From the NCBI GenBank assembly GCA_964452495.1, contig CAYVMC010000006.1:24511-88510 (forward strand): a stretch of DNA of 64,000 nt. Reading direction: 5' to 3'. This document shows, piece after piece, positions 42,174 through 50,648 of the stretch. Both the position numbers and the translations under genes were made by a program. Under the pieces are notes generated by a model, which saw nothing but the letters and a program-made list of their open reading frames with translations, did not search any database and was not told the origin of the DNA. Within the stretch, counting starts at the first letter, position 1. Each line of letters begins with the position of its first letter. The DNA comes from CALUTH01 sp964452495. Lineage in GTDB: Bacteria > Cyanobacteriota > Vampirovibrionia > Gastranaerophilales > Gastranaerophilaceae.

Positions 42174-43418
42174 TTATACCGACTGATAAAGCGGATATTT
42201 TTTGCACAATGCAAGTGATTTTTCTCTCAAATCTTTTATTACCTCTTCATTATTGGAGTTTTTAATTGCTTCCGCAATAATATAAGCAACTTCATTCATA
42301 TCATCTTCTTTAAACCCTCTGGTTGTAGCCGCAGCTGCACCGAGCCTAATACCACTAGTAATGAAAGGACTTTGCGGATCATTTGGTACAGTATTTTTGT
42401 TTGCAGTAATTCCAACAGCCTCAAGAACATTTGCCATGTCTTTGCCGGTCTTACCTGTACCACGAAGATCAAGTGTCATAAGGTGATTTTCTGTCATACC
42501 GCCAACTATGTTCATACCATTATTCAGAAGTCCTTGAGCGAGAGCTTTTGCATTTTTAACAATCTGTCCGGCATATTCCTTAAACTCCGGAGAAGATGCT
42601 TCAAACAATGCAACCGCTTTCCCCGCAATTATATGTTCAAGCGGACCGCCTTGCATGCCGGGGAATACAGCTTTATCAATACCAGCTGCATGTTCTTCAT
42701 CACACATTATAATCCCGCCTCTGGGACCTCTAAGTGTTTTGTGAGTTGTTGTCGTAACAAACTGTGCATACCCTGCCGGACTGGGATGTACACCTCCCGC
42801 AACAAGACCTGCAATATGTGCAATATCTGCAAGCAGATATGCCCCAACTTCATCTGCAATTTCTCTAAAACGCTTAAAATCAATAATCTTGGAATAATTA
42901 CTTGCCCCGCAGATTATAAGCTTTGGTTTATGCTCCCGTGCTTTCTGAAGAACATCATTGTAATCTATTTCACCATCATCATTCACACCATAACTTTTTA
43001 CATCAAAGTAAATCCCTGAGAAATTGACCGGTGAACCATGGCTCAAATGTCCGCCATTAGACAAATCCATACCAAGAACAATATCACCGGGCTTAAGCAG
43101 GTACATAAATACCGCCATATTTGCCTGCGCACCGCTATGCGGCTGAACATTTGCATGCGCCATATTAAACAATTCTTGAGCTCGTTTCTGGGCAAGTTCT
43201 TCAATTTTGTCTACATTGTTACAACCATTATAAAAACGTTTATAGGGCTTGCCTTCCGCATATTTATTTGTTAATACAGAACCACAAGCCTCCATTACAG
43301 CAGGAGAAGTAAAATTTTCACTTGCAATCAATTCTATTGTTGTCTGCTGGCGTTTTAATTCCAAATCAATATACTTAGCAATCTCGGGGTCAGTTTTCCT
43401 CAAATTTTCCAAATTCAT
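42174..43418 (-). CDS. glyA: Serine hydroxymethyltransferase
   Basis: I start at the ATG at 43418 (414 aa, NLENLRKTDPEIAKYIDLEL) because AGGAGG lies 6 nt before it; the frame extends 18 codons upstream without support. IELIASENFTSPAVMEACGS, YAEGKPYKRFYNGCNNVD, VQPHSGAQANMAV and THKTLRGPRGG (PLP-binding Lys) are diagnostic. It interconverts serine and glycine while making methylenetetrahydrofolate, the cofactor for TrmFO and thymidylate synthesis. The WecA-like gene follows on the same strand. Confidence 0.97.
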   Translation of the reverse strand: MNLENLRKTDPEIAKYIDLELKRQQTTIELIASENFTSPAVMEACGSVLTNKYAEGKPYKRFYNGCNNVDKIEELAQKRAQELFNMAHANVQPHSGAQANMAVFMYLLKPGDIVLGMDLSNGGHLSHGSPVNFSGIYFDVKSYGVNDDGEIDYNDVLQKAREHKPKLIICGASNYSKIIDFKRFREIADEVGAYLLADIAHIAGLVAGGVHPSPAGYAQFVTTTTHKTLRGPRGGIIMCDEEHAAGIDKAVFPGMQGGPLEHIIAGKAVALFEASSPEFKEYAGQIVKNAKALAQGLLNNGMNIVGGMTENHLMTLDLRGTGKTGKDMANVLEAVGITANKNTVPNDPQSPFITSGIRLGAAAATTRGFKEDDMNEVAYIIAEAIKNSNNEEVIKDLREKSLALCKKYPLYQSV

Positions 43419-43507
43419 ACACATCCTCCTGCAACCTTTTTTGATTATATGACAAAAGAACACGGCTTGCAATTTGTTAAGTAACCTGAAGAAATCTGTT
43501 AATATTT

Positions 43508-44056
43508 TTAATGAACCATTGGAATAATGAGTTTCTGACCTATAGAAAGCGCATTCGGATTAGCCATATTATTAGCTTCTTTAATTAAGTCAACTTTTTT
43601 CATATCAAAGCTGCCATAAAATCTAATAATAATACCCTCTAAAGTATCTCCCTGCTTAACAGTATAAGTCTGTGCTTCTGGTGCAGCCGTCTCTACAACA
43701 GCCGCAGAATCTGCAGGAATAAATGTAAACTTTGCTTCCTCAGTTGGAGTCTTAGGAGGTTTAATTTTAGCATCATGCGGTGTTGTACAGTTAATAAGTA
43801 TAGAAACCATTGTCGTCATAATAAGAGTAATAACCGCACCAACTACTAATCCAAGAACAAAATATACTTGCGGTGACTTATCTGTTGACTTATGCGAAAC
43901 TCTAAAATTTTGCCATAGAACATCTAACTCATGTTCTTTAGACTGCTCCCTGTAAAAACTGTTATCCTGATGCTTTATACTATAATTATTAATAGAACGC
44001 ATCATATCTATTTTTTCTTTAGTCAGATTAGAACGTCTAAGAGTTGAACCTTTCAT
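43508..44056 (-). CDS. Single-pass membrane protein with C-terminal LysM domain
   Basis: The 182-aa protein has a charged cytoplasmic N terminus of about 85 residues, one membrane helix (VYFVLGLVVGAVITLIMTTM), a Pro/Thr/Glu linker and a C-terminal LysM repeat (YTVKQGDTLEGIIIRFYG, then NPNALSIGQKLIIP). LysM binds peptidoglycan GlcNAc, so the protein would link the membrane to the wall. Weak Shine-Dalgarno (GTGAGG). The promoter lies at 44090-44118 with a TTGTTACAA element just upstream. No catalytic domain is present. Confidence 0.85.
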   Translation of the reverse strand: MKGSTLRRSNLTKEKIDMMRSINNYSIKHQDNSFYREQSKEHELDVLWQNFRVSHKSTDKSPQVYFVLGLVVGAVITLIMTTMVSILINCTTPHDAKIKPPKTPTEEAKFTFIPADSAAVVETAAPEAQTYTVKQGDTLEGIIIRFYGSFDMKKVDLIKEANNMANPNALSIGQKLIIPMVH

Positions 44057-44089
44057 TAAACCTCACTACCTGATAAACTATATATTTTA

Positions 44090-44118
44090 TACTTAGCATA
44101 AAATCTAATACTTGGCAA
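44090..44118 (-). promoter_or_regulatory. Promoter of the LysM gene
   Basis: On the minus strand, TTGCCA (44113-44118), 17-nt spacer ending TGC, then TAAGTA (44090-44095), an extended -10. TTGTTACAA (44122-44130) sits 3 nt upstream of the -35. Confidence 0.55.
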
Positions 44119-44173
44119 GTATTGTTACAAAAATACTATATTCAGTGGATACCAAATTAATTTTTAGCAAGAC

Positions 44174-45352
44174 TTATAGTTTACCCACATCCTTCAATGC
44201 TTTATATATTTCTTTTTTCAAATTATTGTTATCTTTTTCTTTATTATAGATTTGCTTTAAAAGATCTACGGCATACTCGTTGCTTGAATCATTTTTCAGT
44301 ATTTTTACAAGTTTTACAATAGCATCTGTTTTAGCACCCTTTGCATACAAAACTTCAGGTAATAATACCACCGTACGCTGAGTCGGATATTTTTGATATG
44401 CATAATTCGCACAATTTTGTGCGGCTGTATAGTCGCGAAGTTTTATGTAACAATTTGTTATTTCAGAATAAATCTCAACTTTTAACTTGGAAGAATCAAC
44501 TAGTGGAATTACACTTTTATATTCTTTTATTGCTTCAGAATAATTTTTATTTTTCTGATATGCCATTGCAAGTCTCAACTTAGAACTCGGGTCATCCGGA
44601 GTAATTTTTGTATTAATTCTGGCAGCCGTTTCAGCATCTTTATTTAGCTGTGCCTTACCGCCTACAACCTGTTCTTTCGTAAGAAGATTTGCTTTATCAC
44701 TACTTGTCAACGGTTTGTTTGTCAGGTCAGGAACCATTGAGTATAGTAGTTTTAATGTAGTCAAATCCCGTTTTGAAATATCATAATTTCTGTTCATGGA
44801 AATTGGATACATAAGATCCGAAGACTTTGAACTGTGTCCGGCAAGCCCCAATGAGTGACCGATTTCATGGAGTGCAACATTATATATCATCGCTGCAGAA
44901 TACGGATTACCATTTTTATTTGCATATCTAAATTTTATAATAGAGTCAGCTATTGTATCACCATAATACTTAAACTGATGGAAACCTGCCGTATCATCAG
45001 AGAGATTAGGTAAATCCGGTGCAAAATAACATTTCATATCTGCATTCTGTGGAGAAGATACAAACTGAAAAGAAATTTGTCCGCCGGTCACATTTTCCCA
45101 TTTATTATACGCCTTTTCAATCTCACTTATATAATAACCGGGAACCCCGCTATCTTGCTGAATATAAACTTTTAAGGGAAACGTCCTTGTATTCCATCTT
45201 GTCACATCACCTTGCGCAATGACTCCTCTAATATATGAATTTGCAATTGCTTCATCCAAATTATACGGATCAATGTCAATAGTATCATAAGGCGAGGCCA
45301 TAACATATACAGGAATAAAAATAAAAAATAGTGCTAATAAAAATTTTTTCAT
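44174..45352 (-). CDS. Secreted matrixin-like metalloprotease with TPR tail
   Basis: The 392-aa protein starts with a Sec signal (MKKFLLALFFIFIPVYVMAS). The zinc site is HEIGHSLGLAGH (H162, E163, H166, G169, H173), again one residue longer than the standard metzincin motif, followed by SSDLMYP with a Met-turn (M181). Residues about 255-370 are TPR-like (KNYSEAIKEYKSVIPL, LRDYTAAQNCANYAYQKY). It parallels the 37874 protein in order and ending (DLTTLKLLYSMVPDLT versus DINTMRLLYEIKPDIT), so the two are paralogues. A TG-T-TAATAT extended -10 ends 7 nt before the ATG with no Shine-Dalgarno. Confidence 0.85.
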   Translation of the reverse strand: MKKFLLALFFIFIPVYVMASPYDTIDIDPYNLDEAIANSYIRGVIAQGDVTRWNTRTFPLKVYIQQDSGVPGYYISEIEKAYNKWENVTGGQISFQFVSSPQNADMKCYFAPDLPNLSDDTAGFHQFKYYGDTIADSIIKFRYANKNGNPYSAAMIYNVALHEIGHSLGLAGHSSKSSDLMYPISMNRNYDISKRDLTTLKLLYSMVPDLTNKPLTSSDKANLLTKEQVVGGKAQLNKDAETAARINTKITPDDPSSKLRLAMAYQKNKNYSEAIKEYKSVIPLVDSSKLKVEIYSEITNCYIKLRDYTAAQNCANYAYQKYPTQRTVVLLPEVLYAKGAKTDAIVKLVKILKNDSSNEYAVDLLKQIYNKEKDNNNLKKEIYKALKDVGKL

Positions 45353-45614
45353 GTAAAAAATATTAACAAAAATTTCTTATTCATAAAATCAACTATTTAT
45401 TGGAATTTTAAAAAACGATATTTAACTTCTATCTAAATACTTAAATTTCCCATACTAAAGTATGATTTTTTACCAGAACCTCTATTATCAGCTAAGTACA
45501 TATAATATAATAAGTATATGCTTATACTGTTGACTTTGTGAAAAAAATTATTAAACAATAGTCAGAAACAGTAACCATCAACAATCAAAGAAATAACAAT
45601 AGGAGAATATCATT

Positions 45615-47207
45615 ATGGGAATGGCAGCTTCACAAGCCCGTTATCTTCAACTTTCAGCAAGAATGTCAAATTGCGAATACGAAGGGCAGCAGATAAACCA
45701 ACAACGTACAATATTAGCAAATCAGAGCGCTAATTTATTTAATCAAATGTTAACTTTGGAAGTGCCTACCGTACCTTCATCAAGTGATTATACTACTATA
45801 CAATATACATTTTCAGATGGTTCTTATGACCAGACAATTGACAATTATTATCAGATAGGAACTTCTAATAGTGATTACAACTATGTTGTTACACATTCAT
45901 ATACCGTACAGAGATATACCGGTTCAATGAAATATCTTTCCGATCCGCAAGTACAATTTTCAAGTTCAAGTGATGTACTAACACCGGATGCGTACAGTAT
46001 TATACAACAAGCTATTTATGATGGCTATGTTTCATACCAGAATGCACTTGCTGCATACAATACACTGCAAGATGACGCAGATGCTTTGTTAAGTGATGTT
46101 GAAGCAGCTCAAATTACTTTACTCAGCGAAATCGGAAAAACTACAATAACAGACTATGACTCCAATAGCAGTACTATTACTGATAATAGTGGTAGTACAT
46201 ACTCTTTAAGGGATATTGACAATGATGACGAGAATGCTATAGCAGCATTAATCAAATCCGGTGTTTTTGATGAAAGTGATACTTATTATAAATACCTGGA
46301 CAGTAATAATGCAACACATTATCTTTCCAGTACTGATTTGGAAAAATATTTGGCAGATACTTCAACAGGATTAACAGCTTATTCAGTAGAGCTCAGTGAT
46401 CCCGACACAACTCAGGCACTAACAGACTATGAGACCGCACTCCAAGCATATAATGATGCATCGGATGCTGCACAAAGTTATTATGATAATGAAGTAACAG
46501 ATGCATATAACAATTATCAAACATTATTAAACGCTTACAGCGATTCAACACTCCCGACTTACATCGGAAACAGTGCCCTGACAGAAATTGCCGTAGGAGA
46601 AATGACAGAGGCACAAATCACTGAATTGCAGCAGGTAATATATGACTTAGCGCAAGAAGGAATTGAATCTAACCTTGCCTCATGTTTTGATGCTAATGGT
46701 AATTATATCGGTGGTATATTTTCATTTGAATTATATGGCACAACTTATTATACAACGTATGCAGACTTGTATGAGTCATATCAATCAGCAACTTCAAACA
46801 ATGGTATCGATGGTCAAACATCATTAGCATACTATAGTGCAACATACGTTGATACAAAAATACAAACAACTGAGTATGCCTTGTTAGAAACAGATTCAAG
46901 CGGCAGATTTACATCTATAAGACTTGCAAGCGACTCTGTAACATACACGCTAAACGCAGAAACGGTTACAGATGAAGATGCTTATAATGATGCAATGAAC
47001 CAATATTATTATGACACTGCCGTATATGAGAAAACAATTTCAGATTTGAATGCAAAAACATCTATTATTCAGCAACAAGATCAGGTACTGGAATTAAGAC
47101 TTGAACAGCTTGATACAGAACGTAATACATTGAGTACTGAAATGGATGCTGTACAACAAGTTCTCAGTGATAATATTGAAAGAACTTACAAAACTTTCGG
47201 TGATTAG
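45615..47207 (+). CDS. Large coiled-coil protein of flagellar/specialised-secretion substrate type
   Basis: The 530-aa protein begins GMAASQARYLQLSARMSNCE and is followed by a Gln/Asn-rich helical stretch (YEGQQINQQRTILANQSANL). The middle is Ser/Thr/Asp/Tyr-rich with two helical segments (around 135-165 and 260-300). The end is a coiled coil with a distinctive tail (LELRLEQLDTERNTLSTEMD, then DNIERTYKTFGD). It has no Sec signal and only one Cys. Long helical ends flanking a Ser/Thr-rich centre recall flagellin, hook-associated or type III translocator proteins. I believe similar proteins recur in this bacterial group but cannot verify that. AGGAG precedes the ATG. It leads a plus-strand cluster to 49016. 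Confidence 0.7.
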   Translation: MGMAASQARYLQLSARMSNCEYEGQQINQQRTILANQSANLFNQMLTLEVPTVPSSSDYTTIQYTFSDGSYDQTIDNYYQIGTSNSDYNYVVTHSYTVQRYTGSMKYLSDPQVQFSSSSDVLTPDAYSIIQQAIYDGYVSYQNALAAYNTLQDDADALLSDVEAAQITLLSEIGKTTITDYDSNSSTITDNSGSTYSLRDIDNDDENAIAALIKSGVFDESDTYYKYLDSNNATHYLSSTDLEKYLADTSTGLTAYSVELSDPDTTQALTDYETALQAYNDASDAAQSYYDNEVTDAYNNYQTLLNAYSDSTLPTYIGNSALTEIAVGEMTEAQITELQQVIYDLAQEGIESNLASCFDANGNYIGGIFSFELYGTTYYTTYADLYESYQSATSNNGIDGQTSLAYYSATYVDTKIQTTEYALLETDSSGRFTSIRLASDSVTYTLNAETVTDEDAYNDAMNQYYYDTAVYEKTISDLNAKTSIIQQQDQVLELRLEQLDTERNTLSTEMDAVQQVLSDNIERTYKTFGD

Positions 47208-47243
47208 TCTTGATTTTTTCATAACAATCATTAAGAGGATAAT

Positions 47244-48080
47244 ATGGCATATAAAAATGACGGATACCTTGTAATAGCAAACAGATACGGAGCAGCTTCA
47301 GCCGATGCTAAAGCTTTGATGTATGAAACTTACGACCGTTTAAGGGACTTAACCGTGTCGGGAAGTACATCGACCGGCAGCGGCTTTGGTGCAACAGGCG
47401 GTTTTCTGTACCAGCTTGCCAGTTTGTTTTCGCCATCAACATTCATGACCTCTCTGGGGGGTACTGACACCATGAACATCCCCGGAACATCGTACTGGAC
47501 AACTACATCTTCAAGTTCACAGTACAGTTCTTTCGGTTTAAGTTCGTTATATAGTTATTCAGGCTTTCCGAGCGGTGCAGCCTCCGTTTACTCAGGACTC
47601 AGCGGAACAGCAACCGGTGGTGCTGCTTCTCTAGGATTAATAAACGGAGTAGGTTCTTACAGCGGTTATGCAACAGGTTATGCATCAAGTATCGGTTCTA
47701 TTGCTGATATTGCTTCTACCGCCAGTTACGGTGCCGGTCTGGCATCCGGTTATGGTGTCGGACAAACTCTTGTAACCCAATTAGGCGGCATAATCTCCGG
47801 ATGGGGCGGAATATTACAAAATATGGCACCATACATGGGTGAGTGGGGCTTGCCGGCAATACTCTGCGGGAATTTACTTTCAGGCACGGGTTCTGCTGCC
47901 GTATCTGCGGTACAAAGCGTTGCCCAAAATATTCTTACTAACGCTGATACCATCCTTTCACAAAAGGTAACTAATATTGAAACCGTATGTAAAATGCTTG
48001 ATACACAATCAGATATTGTAAGAAAAATGCTTAAAGATGAAATCGAAGGCAACAGTGAAGAAGTACAAAATATTTCTTAA
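47244..48080 (+). CDS. Gly/Ser/Ala/Tyr-rich protein with C-terminal amphipathic helix
   Basis: The 278-aa protein has a short charged helical start (NRYGAASADAKALMYETYDR), then about 170 residues dominated by Gly, Ser, Ala, Thr and Tyr (for example SLGLINGVGSYSGYATGYAS). Weakly hydrophobic segments follow (LVTQLGGIISGWGGILQNM) and finally a helix (IETVCKMLDTQSDIVRKMLK). There is no Sec signal. The composition resembles translocators or surface-assembled proteins that insert into membranes after export. AAGAGGATAAT precedes the ATG, 37 bp after the coiled-coil gene, so they are likely co-transcribed. No family recognised. Confidence 0.65.
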   Translation: MAYKNDGYLVIANRYGAASADAKALMYETYDRLRDLTVSGSTSTGSGFGATGGFLYQLASLFSPSTFMTSLGGTDTMNIPGTSYWTTTSSSSQYSSFGLSSLYSYSGFPSGAASVYSGLSGTATGGAASLGLINGVGSYSGYATGYASSIGSIADIASTASYGAGLASGYGVGQTLVTQLGGIISGWGGILQNMAPYMGEWGLPAILCGNLLSGTGSAAVSAVQSVAQNILTNADTILSQKVTNIETVCKMLDTQSDIVRKMLKDEIEGNSEEVQNIS

Positions 48081-48090
48081 TAGAATTATT

Positions 48091-48321
48091 ATGTTTATAA
48101 GAACTTTTCTGAGAGTAATGTTTAATAGTATCTGCAACAATGCTGTTGCAGATTTTATAAAGAATTTTGTAAATTTTTGTAACAATATCACAAAAAATAA
48201 CAAAAACACCCTAAAGTTTTCTTCGAATATGCCGTTATATAAATTGGATACGAATAATCCAATTTCGTTCCGCAGTATAACAGGTGATGAAATAGACTGT
48301 AAAAATGTTAAGACATGTTAA
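48091..48321 (+). CDS. Possible 76-aa small protein
   Basis: From the ATG at 48091, 11 bp after the previous stop, a frame encodes MFIRTFLRVMFNSICNNAVA and ends with NNPISFRSITGDEIDCK. The frame is also open upstream, overlapping the previous gene. No Shine-Dalgarno is visible. The N-terminal amphipathic helix resembles that of the next gene. The internal PISFRSITG recalls the leader motif of other proteins but lies at the C-terminal end. It may be real or a chance ORF. Confidence 0.4.
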   Translation: MFIRTFLRVMFNSICNNAVADFIKNFVNFCNNITKNNKNTLKFSSNMPLYKLDTNNPISFRSITGDEIDCKNVKTC

Positions 48322-48405
48322 ACTACACCCGTATTTATAGCAATTTTTTGAAGTTACATGTTTTAAATATATTAGAAGGTCTATTAAAGTAGGAAAATTC
48401 TATTT

Positions 48406-48675
48406 ATGAACGATACTTTAAAGACAACAATCAGACGACTGATAAACTTTATGAACTTTGCAAGGAACTTCTTTGTAAGAAACAATCCGTTCTTAATGTT
48501 ATTCAATAGTCTGTTTACTTCCTTCAAAGACATGCTTCAGGTTAGGCAAAAACTGAAGATGGCAAAATACAGAGTTAATTACAACAAACACAAACTCAGT
48601 AAAATGGAAGCCCTTATAGCAGAAAGTAATGAACACACGTTTTTGAAAGGAAGAAATCTGAACCAAATAAGATAA
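48406..48675 (+). CDS. Small basic helical protein in the coiled-coil cluster
   Basis: The 89-aa protein has two amphipathic basic helices (LKTTIRRLINFMNFARNFFV and FTSFKDMLQVRQKLKMAKYR) and a polar tail. No Cys, Sec signal or membrane helix is present, though the first half (FFVRNNPFLMLFNSLF) is quite hydrophobic. It could be a chaperone or accessory factor for the neighbouring putative export substrates, which often have small basic or acidic helical partners. It lies 11 bp before the next gene. Function unknown. Confidence 0.6.
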   Translation: MNDTLKTTIRRLINFMNFARNFFVRNNPFLMLFNSLFTSFKDMLQVRQKLKMAKYRVNYNKHKLSKMEALIAESNEHTFLKGRNLNQIR

Positions 48676-48686
48676 GGAAGTGTGTT

Positions 48687-49016
48687 ATGGGTGTAGTATC
48701 AACAATTTTCAGAACGCAGCTGTTAGTCGCAAGACAGCACGATTTAGAAGCGTTCATTTCTGACCTCGCAGAAGCCAAGATGGAACTTGCAAATTCTGTT
48801 ACCGATTATATCGATGCCGGTCAGGACTTAGATGACAACAGTCCGGTTGTAAAACGTTTAAGAGCAAGGCGTGAAAAATTGGAATTAATGGAAAAGAAGA
48901 TTGATATGCGAATGCAGGAATATCAAAACAAGCTTAATATGGTAAATACTGAATTGCAATCTTTAAATGGTGCTGCAGATAATCAAATTCAAAGAAGTTT
49001 CAGCTATAAGTTATAG
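48687..49016 (+). CDS. Small coiled-coil protein sharing a C-terminal motif with the 530-aa protein
   Basis: The 109-aa protein is almost entirely alpha-helical: GVVSTIFRTQLLVARQHDLE, then DLAEAKMELANSVTDYIDAG and a coiled coil to the end. Its tail (IDMRMQEYQNKLNMVNTELQ, then DNQIQRSFSYKL) parallels the tail of the protein at 45615 (LELRLEQL..., DNIERTYKTFGD) in spacing of L/MR, TE and N-I-x-R-S/T-F/Y. AAGGA precedes the ATG. Size and helix content fit a needle- or filament-type subunit or an anchor. That is inference from shape only. Confidence 0.65.
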   Translation: MGVVSTIFRTQLLVARQHDLEAFISDLAEAKMELANSVTDYIDAGQDLDDNSPVVKRLRARREKLELMEKKIDMRMQEYQNKLNMVNTELQSLNGAADNQIQRSFSYKL

Positions 49017-49074
49017 TTGACAGACTAATCTTTGTGGTCTTGTTTTTATTTTCAAAGTATGAAATTATGTTCTT

Positions 49075-50019
49075 ATGGTTGAGAACATAATAGAGATTTG
49101 TGATATTGCAGTTAATTTTACTCCGGCAGGAAAATCCTCCGGAGAAATTGTCCGTGCAGTCAAAGGAGTAAGTTTTAACATCAAAAAAGGAGAAGTTTTT
49201 GCAATTGCAGGAGAATCCGGCTGCGGTAAATCCACACTTGCCAAAAGTATGATAAGACTCCTAAAACCTGAAACAGGGTATATTTTATTCAAAGGTAAAG
49301 ATATAAATAAGTTCTCCGGAAAAGAAAAAAAAGAATTTACTAAATCGGTACAAATGGTTTTTCAAAACCCCTATCACAGTCTTAATCCCAAGATGAAGAT
49401 CTTTGATATTTTAAAAGAACCACTTGATATAAATTTTAATTTAACCAAACAAGAAAAGAGAGAAAAGATTAAAAAAGTTATAACTGATGTCGGTTTAAAT
49501 CTCAGTACATTAGATAATTACCCTCACGAGTTTTCCGGCGGACAGCGCCAGCGGATTGCAATAGCAAGAGCAATTATATCAGAACCTGAAGTCATTATAG
49601 CAGATGAACCTGTTAGTGCATTGGATGCAAGTATTCAGGCGCAGATACTTAATCTTTTAAACACCTTAAAACAAAAATACAACTTAACAATTATATTTAT
49701 ATCCCATGACCTGCGGGTAATAAAGTATCTTTCAGACAGAGTAGCAATTATGTATCTCGGAGAGTTAGAAGAACTTGGAACAGTAGAAGATATATTTGAT
49801 ACTCCAAAACATCCGTATACAAGAACACTGCTTGATGCCATACCATATATAGGTAAGAAAAAGCTTGAACTTATAGACAAAGAACCTGAATGCGAAATAA
49901 AAGAAGGCTGTACATTTATTCCACGCTGCACACACTGTATACTTGAAAAATGCAGCAAAAACCCGAACCAGAAAAGAATTTCTGAAACTCACAGCGTTCG
50001 CTGTGCATTGTACAATTAA
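49075..50019 (+). CDS. Oligopeptide/dipeptide ABC transporter ATP-binding protein (OppF/DppF type)
   Basis: The 314-aa ATPase has Walker A GESGCGKST, the Q-loop VFQNPYHSLNP, the signature FSGGQRQRIAIARAI, Walker B VIIADEPVSALD and the H-loop ISHD. The C-terminal oligopeptide-transporter extension carries Cys residues (CTFIPRCTHC, EKCSKNP), as in OppD/OppF. It would power uptake of peptides or nickel with permeases and an OppD partner that are not in the window, so it is an orphan component here. TTGTTT-17-AATTAT ends 6 nt before the ATG, a probable leaderless promoter. Confidence 0.92.
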   Translation: MVENIIEICDIAVNFTPAGKSSGEIVRAVKGVSFNIKKGEVFAIAGESGCGKSTLAKSMIRLLKPETGYILFKGKDINKFSGKEKKEFTKSVQMVFQNPYHSLNPKMKIFDILKEPLDINFNLTKQEKREKIKKVITDVGLNLSTLDNYPHEFSGGQRQRIAIARAIISEPEVIIADEPVSALDASIQAQILNLLNTLKQKYNLTIIFISHDLRVIKYLSDRVAIMYLGELEELGTVEDIFDTPKHPYTRTLLDAIPYIGKKKLELIDKEPECEIKEGCTFIPRCTHCILEKCSKNPNQKRISETHSVRCALYN

Positions 50020-50648
50020 CTTTATCTGAAATACTATTATCTTATCTATAATTTAATAAGGGGCAAGGTTTTATTATTGTTTTTTAGATTTGAAAATTGT
50101 TTAATAATATGGTTATATGTTTTCCCGTTAATAATAACCCTTATCATAGAATGCATTTATAGACCAGCAAATCTGGTGCGGTCCTTCTTATAGTTCTCCG
50201 GAGAATACTTGCAATACACCTTTCAATTGTTCTGCACTAACGGTATTAATACGTGCTATTATTAACTGCTATCCATTTTATCTCCTTCTTATTTGAATAC
50301 AGACTCTGCGGGGTATAATGTATAAAGGTTCATTTTACTATACGAAATGTACTATTCTTTGCAACATTTGTCAAGTCATGGATTTATTTTGTTACATTTT
50401 ATAACAATCAAAAGTATTATAAACAATTTTTAATTTACTTTTTAATTTACAATACCGTCATAAAAGCACACTTTACCATACAATAAAAGCCATGAATATC
50501 CGCCATAAAACATATTTCTCTCTACCGCTACTACCCCGATATACCTGCATATAAATTTCTCGCCGGAATCATCTGCTTTATTCATTACCCTCTTTATTTA
50601 CCCCCTGCTTGTGATATAATTAGCTTAGAAAAAGAAAGGGAGATTACC
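50020..50648. other. 630-bp spacer with possible decayed minus-strand ORF and the pgk promoter
   Basis: No intact gene is seen. On the minus strand near 50288-50275, a perfect AAGGAGATAAA-ATG opens a frame that stops after four codons (MDSS). A one-base shift gives a coherent continuation (QLIIARINTVSAEQLKGVLQ, then VFSGEL) to about 50191. This looks like a frameshifted small gene or a leader peptide. At 50612-50620 TG-A-TATAAT is the extended -10 of pgk. The rest is AT-rich, without clear signals. Confidence 0.35.

Noticed and set aside
42372..43019. 215-aa plus-strand ORF
   Set aside because: It is antisense to glyA and Cys/His-rich only because of reversed coding sequence; there are no translation signals.
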